From: Povalibacter uvarum
GTDB taxonomy: Bacteria > Pseudomonadota > Gammaproteobacteria > Steroidobacterales > Steroidobacteraceae
Assembly: GCF_014202975.1 (NCBI RefSeq)
Contig: NZ_JACHHZ010000001.1
Location: forward strand, 372,001-436,000
Direction: 5' to 3'
DNA length: 64,000 nt
Part shown: positions 27,742-37,005 of the stretch, in pieces
How the letters are laid out: every line of letters begins with the position of its first letter
How positions within the stretch are numbered: position 1 is the first letter of the stretch
Position numbers and translations under genes: made by a program
Notes under the pieces: generated by a model
Databases searched by the model: none
What the model saw: only the letters and a program-made list of their open reading frames with translations
Told to the model about the DNA's origin: nothing

Positions 27742-29580
27742 ATGAAAGCTCTCGCTGCCATTTTCGGTTTCATCTGGCGTGCACTCGACTCGGTGCGCAA
27801 AGTGCTGCACCTGATCGTCCTGCTGCTGATCTTCGCGATCGTGGGCGCAATCCTCTCGCCGAGGATTCCAATCGTCCCGCAGTCGGCGGCACTCGTCATC
27901 GCGCCGCAGGGCGCGCTGGTCGAGCAGCTGTCGGGCGACCCGCTCGAACGCGCAGTCGCCGAGGTTTACGGCACCGGTCGCGCGGAAACACTGGTGCGCG
28001 ATGTCGTCGACTCGATCGAAGCGGCCAAGAAAGACGATCGCATCAAGGCGCTCGTGCTCGATCTCGGATCGATGACCGGCGGCGGCATTGCGAAGCTCGA
28101 GGAGATTTCCGCGGCCGTGCGCGATTTCCGGTCGACGGGCAAGCGCGTCGTTGCGATCGGCGAGAGCTACGATCAGTCGCAGTACTACATCGCTGCCAAC
28201 GCGGATGACATCTTCCTCGACCCGCAGGGCATCCTGCTCATCGAGGGCTACGGCTACTACCGCACGTTCCTCAAGGGCGCGATCGACAAGCTCGCCGTGG
28301 ACGTCAATATTTTCAAGGCGGGCAAGTTCAAGTCGTACACGGATCAGTTCAGCCGCAGCGACATGGCGGACACGGAGAAAGAAGAAAGCATCGCATGGCT
28401 GAATTCGCTGTGGGGCCAGTATCAGGAAGCCGTCAATCGCGCTCGCGGCGTCGAAGCGCCTGTCGTAGGGGCGTACGTGAACGAACTTGCCGCTGCGGCG
28501 CGCGAGAAGAACGGTGATCTCGCTGCCGTTGCCGTCGATCGCGGGCTCGTGACCGAGCTCAAATCACGGCACGAAGCCGAGGAGTACCTGAAGACGCTGG
28601 TAGGGGAAGACACGGACGATCACAACTACCAGGGCATCTATCACTGGGACTACCTCAGCGCAGTGCGCGCGTCGCACGCGTTGCAGATCGAGGGCGATCG
28701 CGTGGGCGTCGTCGTTGCCTCGGGTGAAATCCTCGATGGCGAACAGCCTCCGGGCACCATTGGTTCGGATTCGGCGGTGCGACTGCTCCGCCAGGCCCGC
28801 TATGACGATTCCATCAAAGCTGTGGTGCTGCGCATCGACAGCCCCGGCGGCAGCATGCAGGCCTCCGAAGTGATCCGGCGCGAAATCAATGCGCTGCGTG
28901 AAGCGGGCAAGCCTGTGATCGCGTCGATGAGCAGCATGGCTGCATCGGGTGGTTACTACATCGCGATGGATGCGGATGAGATCTGGGCGAATCCCGCGAC
29001 GCTGACCGGCTCGATCGGTGTGTTCGCCGTGTTCCCGACATTCGAGCGCACGCTGGGCAAAGTCGGCGTGTCGACAGACGGCATCGGTACGACACCGCTC
29101 GCCGGCGCGTTGACGGTCGAGCGCACGATGAAGGACGAGGCAAAGCAGATCCTGCAGCTGTACATCGACCATGCTTACAACACGTTCATCGGGCACGTTG
29201 CTTCGGCACGCGAGAAGCCGCTCGAGGAAATCGACGCAGTGGCGCAGGGCCGCGTGTGGGCCGGCAATGATGCAGAACGCATCGGGCTCGTCGACAAGCT
29301 GGGTTCTTACAAGGACGCGCTGAACGCTGCGGCAGAACGTGCCGGATTGGGTAAGGACTACAAGGTCGAATACATCGAACCGCCGCTCGGCTGGCGCCAG
29401 GCGCTGGCGGTGCAGACTCAGGCGATGGCCGCGCGCATCACCGCATCGCTGGTTCCGAAGGACGATCTACTGATTTCGGCGCGGAAGGTGCTGTCGCCGA
29501 TCGAGACGGAGCTGGCGCGGCTGGCGCGGTTCAGTGAGCCGATGCAGGTGTATTACTACTGCGCCTGTTCGGCGCAGTAG
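27742..29580 (+). CDS. sppA: Signal peptide peptidase SppA, 67-kDa type
   Basis: This 612-aa inner-membrane serine protease digests cleaved signal peptides. One N-terminal membrane segment (about residues 22-40) precedes two tandem S49 domains. The general-base lysine lies in IFKAGKFKSYTDQFSR (N-terminal half) and the nucleophilic serine in SMAASGGYYIAMDADEIW (C-terminal half), the long-form arrangement of E. coli SppA. Length is normal. The last residues (YYYCACSAQ) are unusual and Cys-rich. It is 6 bp after the sugar dehydrogenase gene. Confidence 0.94.
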   Translation: MKALAAIFGFIWRALDSVRKVLHLIVLLLIFAIVGAILSPRIPIVPQSAALVIAPQGALVEQLSGDPLERAVAEVYGTGRAETLVRDVVDSIEAAKKDDRIKALVLDLGSMTGGGIAKLEEISAAVRDFRSTGKRVVAIGESYDQSQYYIAANADDIFLDPQGILLIEGYGYYRTFLKGAIDKLAVDVNIFKAGKFKSYTDQFSRSDMADTEKEESIAWLNSLWGQYQEAVNRARGVEAPVVGAYVNELAAAAREKNGDLAAVAVDRGLVTELKSRHEAEEYLKTLVGEDTDDHNYQGIYHWDYLSAVRASHALQIEGDRVGVVVASGEILDGEQPPGTIGSDSAVRLLRQARYDDSIKAVVLRIDSPGGSMQASEVIRREINALREAGKPVIASMSSMAASGGYYIAMDADEIWANPATLTGSIGVFAVFPTFERTLGKVGVSTDGIGTTPLAGALTVERTMKDEAKQILQLYIDHAYNTFIGHVASAREKPLEEIDAVAQGRVWAGNDAERIGLVDKLGSYKDALNAAAERAGLGKDYKVEYIEPPLGWRQALAVQTQAMAARITASLVPKDDLLISARKVLSPIETELARLARFSEPMQVYYYCACSAQ

Positions 29581-29583
29581 GGA

Positions 29584-29606
29584 AGCGGTTGGCGGTTAGC
29601 GGTTAG
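29584..29606 (+). repeat. 7-bp AGCGGTT tandem array, copy 2
   Basis: Units AGCGGTT, GGCGGTT and AGCGGTT, then AG, start 3 bp after the sppA stop. The last unit, AGCGGTTAG (29598-29606), has an exact inverted copy CTAACCGCT at 29651-29659 next to the tdh stop, so the whole 84-bp gap can fold as a long hairpin between the convergent genes. Confidence 0.8.
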
Positions 29607-29664
29607 TTCGGAGCGCGCTGTCGCGCGGCGTCGGAACGACCGGACTCTTGCTAACCGCTGCTGC

Positions 29665-30693
29665 TCACTTCGTCCAATCCATCACCACTTTGCCCGATTG
29701 TCCTTTGCCCATCACGTCGAAGGCGTGCTGGAACTCCGTATAAGGCAGTCGGTGCGTGATGATGGGGCGGATGTTGAGTCCGGATTGAAGGATGGCTGCC
29801 ATCTTGTACCAGGTCTCGAACATCTGGCGGCCGTAGATGCCCTTGAGGGTGAGGCCTTTCAGGATCACTTCGTTCCAGTCGATGGCGACGTCGTTCGGGG
29901 GCAGGCCCAGCAGCGCAACGCTGCCGCCGTGATGCATCGTGCGCAGCAGGTCGCGGAATGCCGTGGCGTTGCCGGACATCTCGAGGCCGACGTCGAAACC
30001 TTCCTGCATACCTAGCTGCTTCATCGCATCGTCCAGCGAATCGCGCGTGACGTTCAGTGCGAGCGTTGCGCCCATCTTGCGAGCCAGATCGAGGCGGTAG
30101 TCGTTCACGTCCGTGATGACCACGTGGCGGGCGCCCACGAAGCGCACGATCGCCGCGGCCATGATGCCGATCGGGCCGGCGCCGGTGATCAGGACATCTT
30201 CGCCGACGACGTCGAATGCGAGTGCCGTGTGAACGGCATTGCCGAGCGGGTCGAGGATCGCGGCGATCTCATCGTCGATCGCGTCGGGCAACTTGAATGC
30301 GTTGAGCGCGGGAATGACGACGAACTCGGCGAAGCATCCCGGGCGATTCACGCCGACGCCCACGGTGTTGCGACAGAGATGGCGGCGCCCCGCTCGGCAG
30401 TTGCGGCAGTGACCGCACGTGATGTGGCCTTCGCCGGAGACTCGGTCGCCGAGCTTGAAACCAGAGACTTCGCTGCCGATCTCGACGATCTCACCGCAGT
30501 ACTCGTGACCTACTGCCATCGGCACGGGAATCGTTCGCTGCGCCCAGCCGTCCCAGTTGTAGATGTGCATGTCGGTACCGCAGATCGCGGTGCGCTTCAC
30601 GCGGATCATCACATCGTTGGGTCCCACGGTGGGGCGGGGGATGTCCTGCAGCTCGATGCCTGGAGCGGCGCGGGATTTGACGAGGGCGTGCAT
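29665..30693 (-). CDS. tdh: L-threonine 3-dehydrogenase
   Basis: This 342-aa zinc- and NAD-dependent medium-chain dehydrogenase converts L-threonine to 2-amino-3-ketobutyrate. It shows the catalytic-zinc region [13 protein letters not shown] and [13 protein letters not shown], the structural zinc cluster [15 protein letters not shown], and the NAD fold [20 protein letters not shown]. Length is normal. kbl lies 88 bp upstream on the same strand and encodes the next step, as in E. coli. Confidence 0.96.
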   Translation of the reverse strand: MHALVKSRAAPGIELQDIPRPTVGPNDVMIRVKRTAICGTDMHIYNWDGWAQRTIPVPMAVGHEYCGEIVEIGSEVSGFKLGDRVSGEGHITCGHCRNCRAGRRHLCRNTVGVGVNRPGCFAEFVVIPALNAFKLPDAIDDEIAAILDPLGNAVHTALAFDVVGEDVLITGAGPIGIMAAAIVRFVGARHVVITDVNDYRLDLARKMGATLALNVTRDSLDDAMKQLGMQEGFDVGLEMSGNATAFRDLLRTMHHGGSVALLGLPPNDVAIDWNEVILKGLTLKGIYGRQMFETWYKMAAILQSGLNIRPIITHRLPYTEFQHAFDVMGKGQSGKVVMDWTK

Positions 30694-30781
30694 ATGAGCG
30701 TGACGAGTGACCGGTGACGTGTGACGAGGGTCGAAGCGGACGCGCAGCCTACCGCTTTGATGCTGTATTCAATAGAGCGCG

Positions 30782-31972
30782 CTACTTCACGACACCCAGT
30801 TCGCGGCCGACAGTCGTAAAGGCTGCAACTGCCTTATCCAGATGGGCTTTCGTGTGTGCGGCCGACATCTGCGTGCGGATTCGTGCTTTCCCGTGCGGCA
30901 CGACGGGGAAGGAGAAGCCGATCACGTATACACCATGGCTCAGCAGGCGCTGCGCGAACTCGGAGGCGAGCTTCGCATCGCCCAGCATGACGGGGATGAT
31001 CGGGTGCTCGCCCGGCACGAGCGTGAATCCGGCGGCGGACATCTGCGTTCGGAAGTGGGTAGCGTTTTCCTGAAGTCGCTGGCGCAGTTCATTGTCCGCC
31101 TCGAGGAGATCCAGTACTCGCAGGCTGGCGGCTGCGATGAACGGCGGAATGCTGTTCGAGAACAGATACGGGCGGGAGCGCTGCCGCAGCCAGCCAATGA
31201 TCTCCTTCCGGCCTGACGTGTATCCACCGCTGGCGCCGCCGAGTGCTTTCCCAAGGGTTCCGGTGAGGATGTCGACGCGGCCCATGACGCCGCGCAGTTC
31301 GTGCGTGCCGCGGCCTTTCGCGCCGATGAATCCGGTCGCATGCGAGTCGTCGACCATCACGAGCGCGCCATAGCGATCCGCGAGATCGCAGATCTCTTTC
31401 AGCCGCGCGATGACGCCGTCCATCGAGAAGACACCATCGGTGGCGATCAGCTTGACGCGACAACCGTCCGCTTCTTTCAGGCGTGCTTCGAGCTCATCGA
31501 GGTTGTCGTTGGCGTAACGAAAGCGCTTGGCTTTGCAGAGCCGGATGCCGTCGATGATGCTTGCGTGGTTCAGCGCATCGCTGATCACCGCGTCCTGTTC
31601 GTCGAGCAGCGTCTCGAAGAGCCCGCCGTTCGCGTCGAAGCACGACGAATACAGGATCGTGTCCTCCATGCCGAGGAAGCGGCTGAGTCGCTGTTCGAGC
31701 TCCTTGTGGATCGTGTGAGTCCCGCAGATGAAGCGCACGGACGCCATTCCGTAGCCGTAACGGTCGAGCGAGAGGCGGGCGGCCTCACGGACGGACCCAT
31801 GGTTGGCGAGGCCCAGATAATTGTTGGCACAGAGGTTGATGACCTCCGCTCCATCAGTGACGCGAATGACCGCCTGCTGTGGCGAGGTCAACAGGCGCTC
31901 CGGCTTGAAGAGTCCCTCGGTACGCAACTGGTCGGTATCGCGGGCGAGGCGATTCAGGAATTCTTGTTTCAC
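30782..31972 (-). CDS. kbl: 2-amino-3-ketobutyrate CoA ligase
   Basis: The 396-aa PLP enzyme cleaves 2-amino-3-ketobutyrate with CoA to glycine and acetyl-CoA. Hallmarks are [44 protein letters not shown] and the PLP lysine in [21 protein letters not shown] at 31972 ([20 protein letters not shown]) aligns with the E. coli N-terminus; the frame is open to 32056 but those 28 codons are unlike the family. It is first in the kbl-tdh pair. Confidence 0.95.
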   Translation of the reverse strand: MKQEFLNRLARDTDQLRTEGLFKPERLLTSPQQAVIRVTDGAEVINLCANNYLGLANHGSVREAARLSLDRYGYGMASVRFICGTHTIHKELEQRLSRFLGMEDTILYSSCFDANGGLFETLLDEQDAVISDALNHASIIDGIRLCKAKRFRYANDNLDELEARLKEADGCRVKLIATDGVFSMDGVIARLKEICDLADRYGALVMVDDSHATGFIGAKGRGTHELRGVMGRVDILTGTLGKALGGASGGYTSGRKEIIGWLRQRSRPYLFSNSIPPFIAAASLRVLDLLEADNELRQRLQENATHFRTQMSAAGFTLVPGEHPIIPVMLGDAKLASEFAQRLLSHGVYVIGFSFPVVPHGKARIRTQMSAAHTKAHLDKAVAAFTTVGRELGVVK

Positions 31973-32354
31973 TTTCAGTGACTTCCGGCGTTGAGCGAGG
32001 GGCGCGATTCTGCCACCGCGAGGCCCGTCGCGGGCTGTCGGGTACTTACTGAGCAACCGGTACGGACCCGCGGGTCATCGAAGTCATTCCCGCAGCGCAT
32101 ACCCGGGTTTCTATTGACGATCTCCAATCTGCATTGTGAAAAAGTGCAAATAAGCGACGCGTGTTCTTTGTGGAATGCTCGAGGCCGCTCAAAGCCCCGA
32201 TACCGAAAGGATTTTTTCAGCTTTTACCCTCACAGGGCCTGCCGTTGCCATTGTGCAGCAGGGTTCTTACTATCAGGCCCGACCTGAGCGATTGCATTAC
32301 CAATTTTCTAATTAAGAAATCCGGGTCTGTCGCTCGACCCGGCAGGGGGTTCAA
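31973..32354. other. 382-bp intergenic region between divergent kbl and TonB receptor 1
   Basis: No plausible gene is seen. The right half is AT-rich relative to its surroundings and holds the TTGCACTT motif (minus orientation, 32133-32149). An AGGGGGT ribosome-binding site at 32344-32350 serves the GTG start at 32355. Promoters for both genes should lie here, but I cannot assign hexamers with confidence. Confidence 0.6.
32133..32149 (-). promoter_or_regulatory. Shared TTGCACTT-n-TTCACA motif, copy 1
   Basis: On the minus strand TTGCACTTTTTCACAAT matches TTGCACTTGTTCACATT at 36839-36855 at 15 of 17 positions. Both lie in the regions upstream of the two TonB-receptor genes. The role (operator or promoter) is inference. 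Confidence 0.45.
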
Positions 32355-35057
32355 GTGAAAACGAAGTACGACTACGTCCGTATGTTGGCCTGCGCAGGGG
32401 TTTCGCTGGGTGCGACCTATGGAGTCGGAGCGCAGGAGCAGGAGCCATCGCGCTCGCTTCTCGAAGAAGTCATCGTCACCGCAGAGCGTCGCTCGGAAAG
32501 CATTCTGGAAGTCCCGCTTTCCATCACTGCGTACGGCGACACGATGCGCGAGCAGATGGGCATCATGAGCATTCAGGACATGGTGAACTTTGCGCCCGGC
32601 GTATCGTTCAACATGGCGACGGACCGCCCTTCGATCCGCGGTATCGCGCGTCAGTCGAACTTCTTCTCGCTCGACAGCCCTGTCGCCAACTACTTCGACG
32701 GTGTGTACACGAGCAGCGTGCAGGATGCTCAACGTCGCCCGATCTTCGTCGAGCGCACCGAGATCCTGCGTGGTCCACAGGGCGCATTGTCCGGGCGCGG
32801 ATCGATCGCCGGCGCTATCAATACGTACTCCAAGCGCCCAACGAGCGAATTCCAAGCTGAGGTAGGCGCCTTCACCGGCAACTACGATCGCTACGGCGGA
32901 GAGATGACGGTGTCCGGTCCGCTGCTCGGAGAAGCAATGCGCGTGCGGCTCAACGGCGGTGTTTATCGCCAGGACAAGGGTTACTTCGACAATGTGTCGA
33001 GCGGGCAGACCGAGGGTGATCAGCCGAACAACCGCCAGGTCTTCGATCTGCTGATCGACGGCGCGCTTGGAGACAACTTCGAGTACTTTCTCAAGGCTTC
33101 GTTCGCCGACTACGACGAGTCACGCCGGACCGGTGTCAGCACGTCGCCTTTCTATGCGGGCAACCTGTCCGCGCCTTCTCCGTATGGTATCGACGGGGCG
33201 CTGATGCCCCTCGCCGCGTATGGGCTCTTTCCGGGTTCAGGAGGCGTGCGCCTCGGTGACGTTCCAAACAATCCTGCGTTCCTGTCGGAGGACAACTATC
33301 GCCAGTTCGCGAACGATTTTCACAGCCGACAGAAGCTCGATGATCACCACAACTACACCGCGCACCTGACCTGGCATACCGGCCCGGTCGACATCAAGTG
33401 GATCGGTGGGCACCAGAACTACCTGTATCAGCAGTGGACGGACTATGACTCGTCGCAATCCCAGGCGAGCTGGAGCAACGACGTCCTGCAGATGCGCTTG
33501 CCGGCCACGCCGGCTTTCCCCACCGGACGCCTCGTCAGTCCGGGCGGGACGAATCTCTATCTCGAGCAGCGGGAGTGGTACAGCAACGAGCTGACTTTTG
33601 CCTCGACAACCGACAGCAGATTCAGCTGGATTTTCGGCTTGTATCAGTCGAACGAAGACTACTTCCAGGAGCCGTCGACGCAGAGCTTCTCGGGATATCC
33701 GGAGTTGAACAATCCGATCCGCTTCATCGGCGGTGTGCCGACGTTCGTCCAGCCAAACGACACGCCCTTCGCCTCCGTGCGCGGCTACTTCAATGGCGAA
33801 ACGGTCAGCCGCGCTGCCTATGGCCAGATTGCCTTCGACTTCACGGACCAATGGAAGGCCACGCTGGGTGTGCGCTACAACGAAGACGAGAAAGACGTTC
33901 GCGAAGCTTTCCGCTACATCGGCAACAATGTGTCGGCAGGCCTTGCGCCCATCCTCGCTGGAGGTGGGCTCGGAGCGCCACGTGCGCTGGATGTGACCCC
34001 GGCTTATGACGGCAGTCCGTTGCAGCCCGGCGTCGTCGCCGATCACGGCATCGATCCCGCCGATGGCTACCGCAAGCGCGATTTCTACGGCGAATGGGAC
34101 GAGCTGACAGGCTCCGTGGGCCTCGACTTCAAACCGACTCCGAATCAGCTGATCTACGGTCGCGTAGCGCGTGGTTATCGACCTGGCGGTTTCAACGCCG
34201 GCTTCAACTACAACCCGCCCATGGTCGACAAGGAAACGGTGAACTCCTACGAGGTGGGCTGGAAAGGCACGCTTTTCGACCGGCTGCAACTCTCGACGTC
34301 GGCGTTCCTGTACGACTACCGCGACATTCAGCTTTCGCTGCCCGTCCTCGGGCGTTGCTCAGATCCGAACGATCTGTCGACGTGCACGACGCTGAACAGC
34401 TTCATCAACCTGCCCAAGGGCGAAAGCCGCGGCGTCGAGATCGAAGCCAACTATGCGATCACCGACAACTGGAGCATGTACCTGAGTTACGGCTGGCTCG
34501 ATACCGAGATCAAGGAAGGCGTTACCGAGGAAGGGCAGGGCTTCCAGAATCCGGATGACCCCGCGGGGTTGCTGCCGAACGCGAACCGGTATCAGCAGAT
34601 CCCAAATCAGCTCGACACTTACACCTATCTCCCGCGCTGGACGCAGGATCTCTCCGGCAATTCGCTGGCGAACTCCCCTGAGCATCGAGTGGCGGTGAAT
34701 ACGGCGTATACGTTCGAGTTCGCGCCGGGCAATCTGACTGCGTCGCTCAGCTACGTATGGCGAGCGGAACAGTATTCCGACGTGTTCGAAACCGAACCTG
34801 CGATCGTGCCGGACTTCTTCACACTTGGCGCGCGCCTGTTGTGGACCGATGCGAGCGATCGCTACACGGTGATCCTGTATGGCAGCAATCTCACGGACGA
34901 AAACGCTGCCGACTCGGCTGGCACAGATCGTCGTCGCACAGGACTTGCTACGCCGACGGCGCCTTCGTCACTGGGACAGGCCTTCTTCCCCACGTACAAC
35001 TGGCAGCCACCGCGCGAGTACGGAATCGAACTGCAGTACCGCTTCGGCAGTCACTGA
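32355..35057 (+). CDS. TonB-dependent receptor 1
   Basis: This 900-aa outer-membrane transporter has a signal peptide ending near GVGAQ (residue ~27), a TonB box-like LLEEVIVTAERR, a plug domain (about 45-165; MVNFAPGVSFNMATDRPSIR, VERTEILRGPQGALSGRGSI) and a ~730-residue beta-barrel ending ELQYRFGSH. It belongs to the large receptor group of Sphingomonas/Caulobacter/Xanthomonas-type bacteria; the substrate is unknown. The plug motif GALSGRGSIAGAINTYSKRP departs from the usual GTLFGRNAxGGAIN. GTG start with AGGGGGT 5 nt upstream. A terminator lies 26 bp after the stop. Confidence 0.92.
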   Translation: MKTKYDYVRMLACAGVSLGATYGVGAQEQEPSRSLLEEVIVTAERRSESILEVPLSITAYGDTMREQMGIMSIQDMVNFAPGVSFNMATDRPSIRGIARQSNFFSLDSPVANYFDGVYTSSVQDAQRRPIFVERTEILRGPQGALSGRGSIAGAINTYSKRPTSEFQAEVGAFTGNYDRYGGEMTVSGPLLGEAMRVRLNGGVYRQDKGYFDNVSSGQTEGDQPNNRQVFDLLIDGALGDNFEYFLKASFADYDESRRTGVSTSPFYAGNLSAPSPYGIDGALMPLAAYGLFPGSGGVRLGDVPNNPAFLSEDNYRQFANDFHSRQKLDDHHNYTAHLTWHTGPVDIKWIGGHQNYLYQQWTDYDSSQSQASWSNDVLQMRLPATPAFPTGRLVSPGGTNLYLEQREWYSNELTFASTTDSRFSWIFGLYQSNEDYFQEPSTQSFSGYPELNNPIRFIGGVPTFVQPNDTPFASVRGYFNGETVSRAAYGQIAFDFTDQWKATLGVRYNEDEKDVREAFRYIGNNVSAGLAPILAGGGLGAPRALDVTPAYDGSPLQPGVVADHGIDPADGYRKRDFYGEWDELTGSVGLDFKPTPNQLIYGRVARGYRPGGFNAGFNYNPPMVDKETVNSYEVGWKGTLFDRLQLSTSAFLYDYRDIQLSLPVLGRCSDPNDLSTCTTLNSFINLPKGESRGVEIEANYAITDNWSMYLSYGWLDTEIKEGVTEEGQGFQNPDDPAGLLPNANRYQQIPNQLDTYTYLPRWTQDLSGNSLANSPEHRVAVNTAYTFEFAPGNLTASLSYVWRAEQYSDVFETEPAIVPDFFTLGARLLWTDASDRYTVILYGSNLTDENAADSAGTDRRRTGLATPTAPSSLGQAFFPTYNWQPPREYGIELQYRFGSH

Positions 35058-35063
35058 TACGGA

Positions 35064-36677
35064 CTACGTCGGCAACGACGCGGGGGCCGACCGGGGAGAC
35101 CGGTCGGCCCTTTGCGTTTCTGCGGTCGATCGCTGTGCGTCGATGGCTTGAGTCAGCGCGTCTTTGTCGGATTGCGTCATGTGCAGTCCGAGCTTCGTCC
35201 GACGCCAGAGGATGTCCTCGGCCGACAGTGCCCACTCGTGCCCCTGCAGATAGTCGACCTCTGCGCGAGTGAGCCCTGCGCCGTAGTGCGTGCCCAAGTC
35301 TTCCAGTGTCTTTGCGGCGCCCACGATGTCACTGATCCGTGTGCCATACGCGCGCGCGAGCCGGTAGGCGAGGGACCCAGGCAGGAACGGCCAGCGATGT
35401 TTCACGCCCTGGAAAAAGATGCCGAAGTCGCGCCGCGGCAAGTCGCCGCCGGGTAGCGGCGCCTGATCCGTCCAGCCCTGCTTCGATCCGCCGATGTAGG
35501 GATGCAGCTTCTGCATCGCCGATTCCGCCAGTCGGCGATACGTAGTGATTTTGCCGCCGAAAACCGAAAGCACAGCGGGTTGGTTGTCAGCAGCAGTCAA
35601 CTCGAGCTTGTAGTCACGGGTGACTTTGGAGGCGCTCGAGGACTCGTCGTCGCTCAGCGGACGCACGCCAGAGTAGGTCCACTTCACGTCAGTTGGACTG
35701 ATCGATCCTGCGAAGTAGCCGTTGACGGTACTGCAGAGGTACTCGACTTCCTCCGGACTGATCGAAACCGACGCGGGATCCGATTCATACGGCACATCGG
35801 TCGTACCGATCAGCGTGAATCGTTCCTCGTAGGGAATCGTGAATACGACGCGACCGTCCGGATTCTGCAGCAGGAACGCGTGCTCGCCGGGGTACATCCG
35901 TGGCACGACGATGTGGCTGCCTTTCACAAGCCGGACCTGCGCTTCGTTGCGGCTGCACGGAACTTTGTGCAGCGCTTCTTCGACCCAGGGGCCTGCTGCA
36001 TTCACGATGGCTCGTGCGAATGCGACTGAAGGCGCGCCTGTATGCCGATCTTCCAGTTGAACGCGCCACTGCTTCTCCTTCTGTGTCGCGCCGACGAAGC
36101 GCGTACGCGTTCGGATCACTGCCCCACGTTGTGCCGCATCCATCGCATTCAGGACGACGAGCCGGCTGTCGTCGACCCAGCAATCGGAATAGACGAAGCC
36201 ATGGCGGATGTCGCTCTTGATCGCGTCGCCGTAGCCGCCGGGCGCAAGGCGCACGGAACGCGAAGCCGCCAATCGCTGCTTCTCGCCGCGACGCCGGCGC
36301 AAGCGGCGCGAACCCGGGAAGATGCGACCGATGTTGTCGTAGAGGAACAGGCCGGCGCGGATCTGCCAGCGCGGCCGCAACCCATCGACGTGCGGCAATA
36401 CGAACTCCATCGGACGAATGATGTGCGGCGCAATACCGAGCAGGCGCTCGCGCTCGATGAGCGCTTCGCGCACGAGGCGGAATTCGAACATCTCGAGATA
36501 GCGCAGGCCGCCGTGAATCAGCTTCGTGCTTGCGGACGACGTCGCGGACGCAAGGTCGGATTGTTCGACGAGCAGGACCTTGTGTCCGCGCCCCGCAGCA
36601 TCGCGGGCGATGCCCACGCCGTTGATGCCGCCGCCGATGATGAGGAGATCGTAAAGAGGGCCGGATGAGTCAGTCAT
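35064..36677 (-). CDS. glpD: Aerobic glycerol-3-phosphate dehydrogenase
   Basis: The 537-aa membrane-associated FAD enzyme oxidises glycerol-3-phosphate to DHAP and passes electrons to quinone. It has the FAD motif LLIIGGGINGVGIARDAAGR at residues 11-30, SSASTKLIHGGLRYLEMFEF, VNAAGPWVEE, FTIPYEERFTLIGTTDVPYE, and a C-terminal DAO_C domain with EDILWRRTKLGLHM. The last ~15 residues (RADRSPRSAPASLPT) are encoded by the region forming the terminator of TonB receptor 1. It is convergent with that gene, with 6 bp between stops. glpF, glpK and glpR are not in the window. Confidence 0.95.
   Translation of the reverse strand: MTDSSGPLYDLLIIGGGINGVGIARDAAGRGHKVLLVEQSDLASATSSASTKLIHGGLRYLEMFEFRLVREALIERERLLGIAPHIIRPMEFVLPHVDGLRPRWQIRAGLFLYDNIGRIFPGSRRLRRRRGEKQRLAASRSVRLAPGGYGDAIKSDIRHGFVYSDCWVDDSRLVVLNAMDAAQRGAVIRTRTRFVGATQKEKQWRVQLEDRHTGAPSVAFARAIVNAAGPWVEEALHKVPCSRNEAQVRLVKGSHIVVPRMYPGEHAFLLQNPDGRVVFTIPYEERFTLIGTTDVPYESDPASVSISPEEVEYLCSTVNGYFAGSISPTDVKWTYSGVRPLSDDESSSASKVTRDYKLELTAADNQPAVLSVFGGKITTYRRLAESAMQKLHPYIGGSKQGWTDQAPLPGGDLPRRDFGIFFQGVKHRWPFLPGSLAYRLARAYGTRISDIVGAAKTLEDLGTHYGAGLTRAEVDYLQGHEWALSAEDILWRRTKLGLHMTQSDKDALTQAIDAQRSTAETQRADRSPRSAPASLPT
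35084..35113 (+). terminator. Terminator hairpin of TonB receptor 1, inside the glpD 3' end
   Basis: GGGCCGACCGG (35084-35094) and CCGGTCGGCCC (35100-35110) form a perfect 11-bp stem around GGAGA, followed by TTTGCGTTT. Read on the plus strand it terminates the receptor gene that stops at 35057. On the minus strand the same bases are the last codons of glpD. Confidence 0.7.
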
Positions 36678-36756
36678 GCGCTAAAACAGCTCGTCGATGG
36701 GCGATACATTCCGCGAAGCAGACCGGTCGCACCGTTGACGGCGCAACCGCCGATTG

Positions 36757-36776
36757 GTGCACTTTCATGTCACAAA
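36757..36776 (+). promoter_or_regulatory. Shared TGCACTT..TCACA motif, looser copy
   Basis: GTGCACTTTCATGTCACAAA resembles the 17-bp motif at 32133-32149 and 36839-36855 with a 3-nt insertion between the half-elements. It is weaker evidence than the other two copies. Confidence 0.3.
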
Positions 36777-36838
36777 CAGCGAGTGTTCGGCACGATCCGG
36801 CGAACTGCCTACACCAGCAATTCTGCCATGAGGATGCC

Positions 36839-36855
36839 TTGCACTTGTTCACATT
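36839..36855 (+). promoter_or_regulatory. Shared TTGCACTT-n-TTCACA motif, copy 2
   Basis: TTGCACTTGTTCACATT lies 151 bp before the second TonB-receptor start and between that gene and divergent glpD. It matches the reverse complement of 32133-32149 at 15 of 17 positions. Confidence 0.45.
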
Positions 36856-37005
36856 TATTTGCTCTGCTCAACGCAAGTGCGAGGCATTTAACGCCTCTCT
36901 ACGATTGTGCAGACTTCGTTGCATTCCTAACATCCCTCGCACCGGACCGATGAGTTCGGACAACAAATACCGGATCAGGTAGAGATCCGAACAAGGGGGT
37001 TAGGT

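Larger units (their letters stand above)
36678..37005. other. 328-bp intergenic region between divergent glpD and TonB receptor 2
   Basis: No gene is seen. It holds two TGCACTT..TCACA motifs (36757-36776 and 36839-36855) and an AT-rich stretch at 36845-36865. AAGGGGG is 6-7 nt before the ATG at 37006. It should contain both promoters; I cannot assign hexamers with confidence. Confidence 0.6.
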
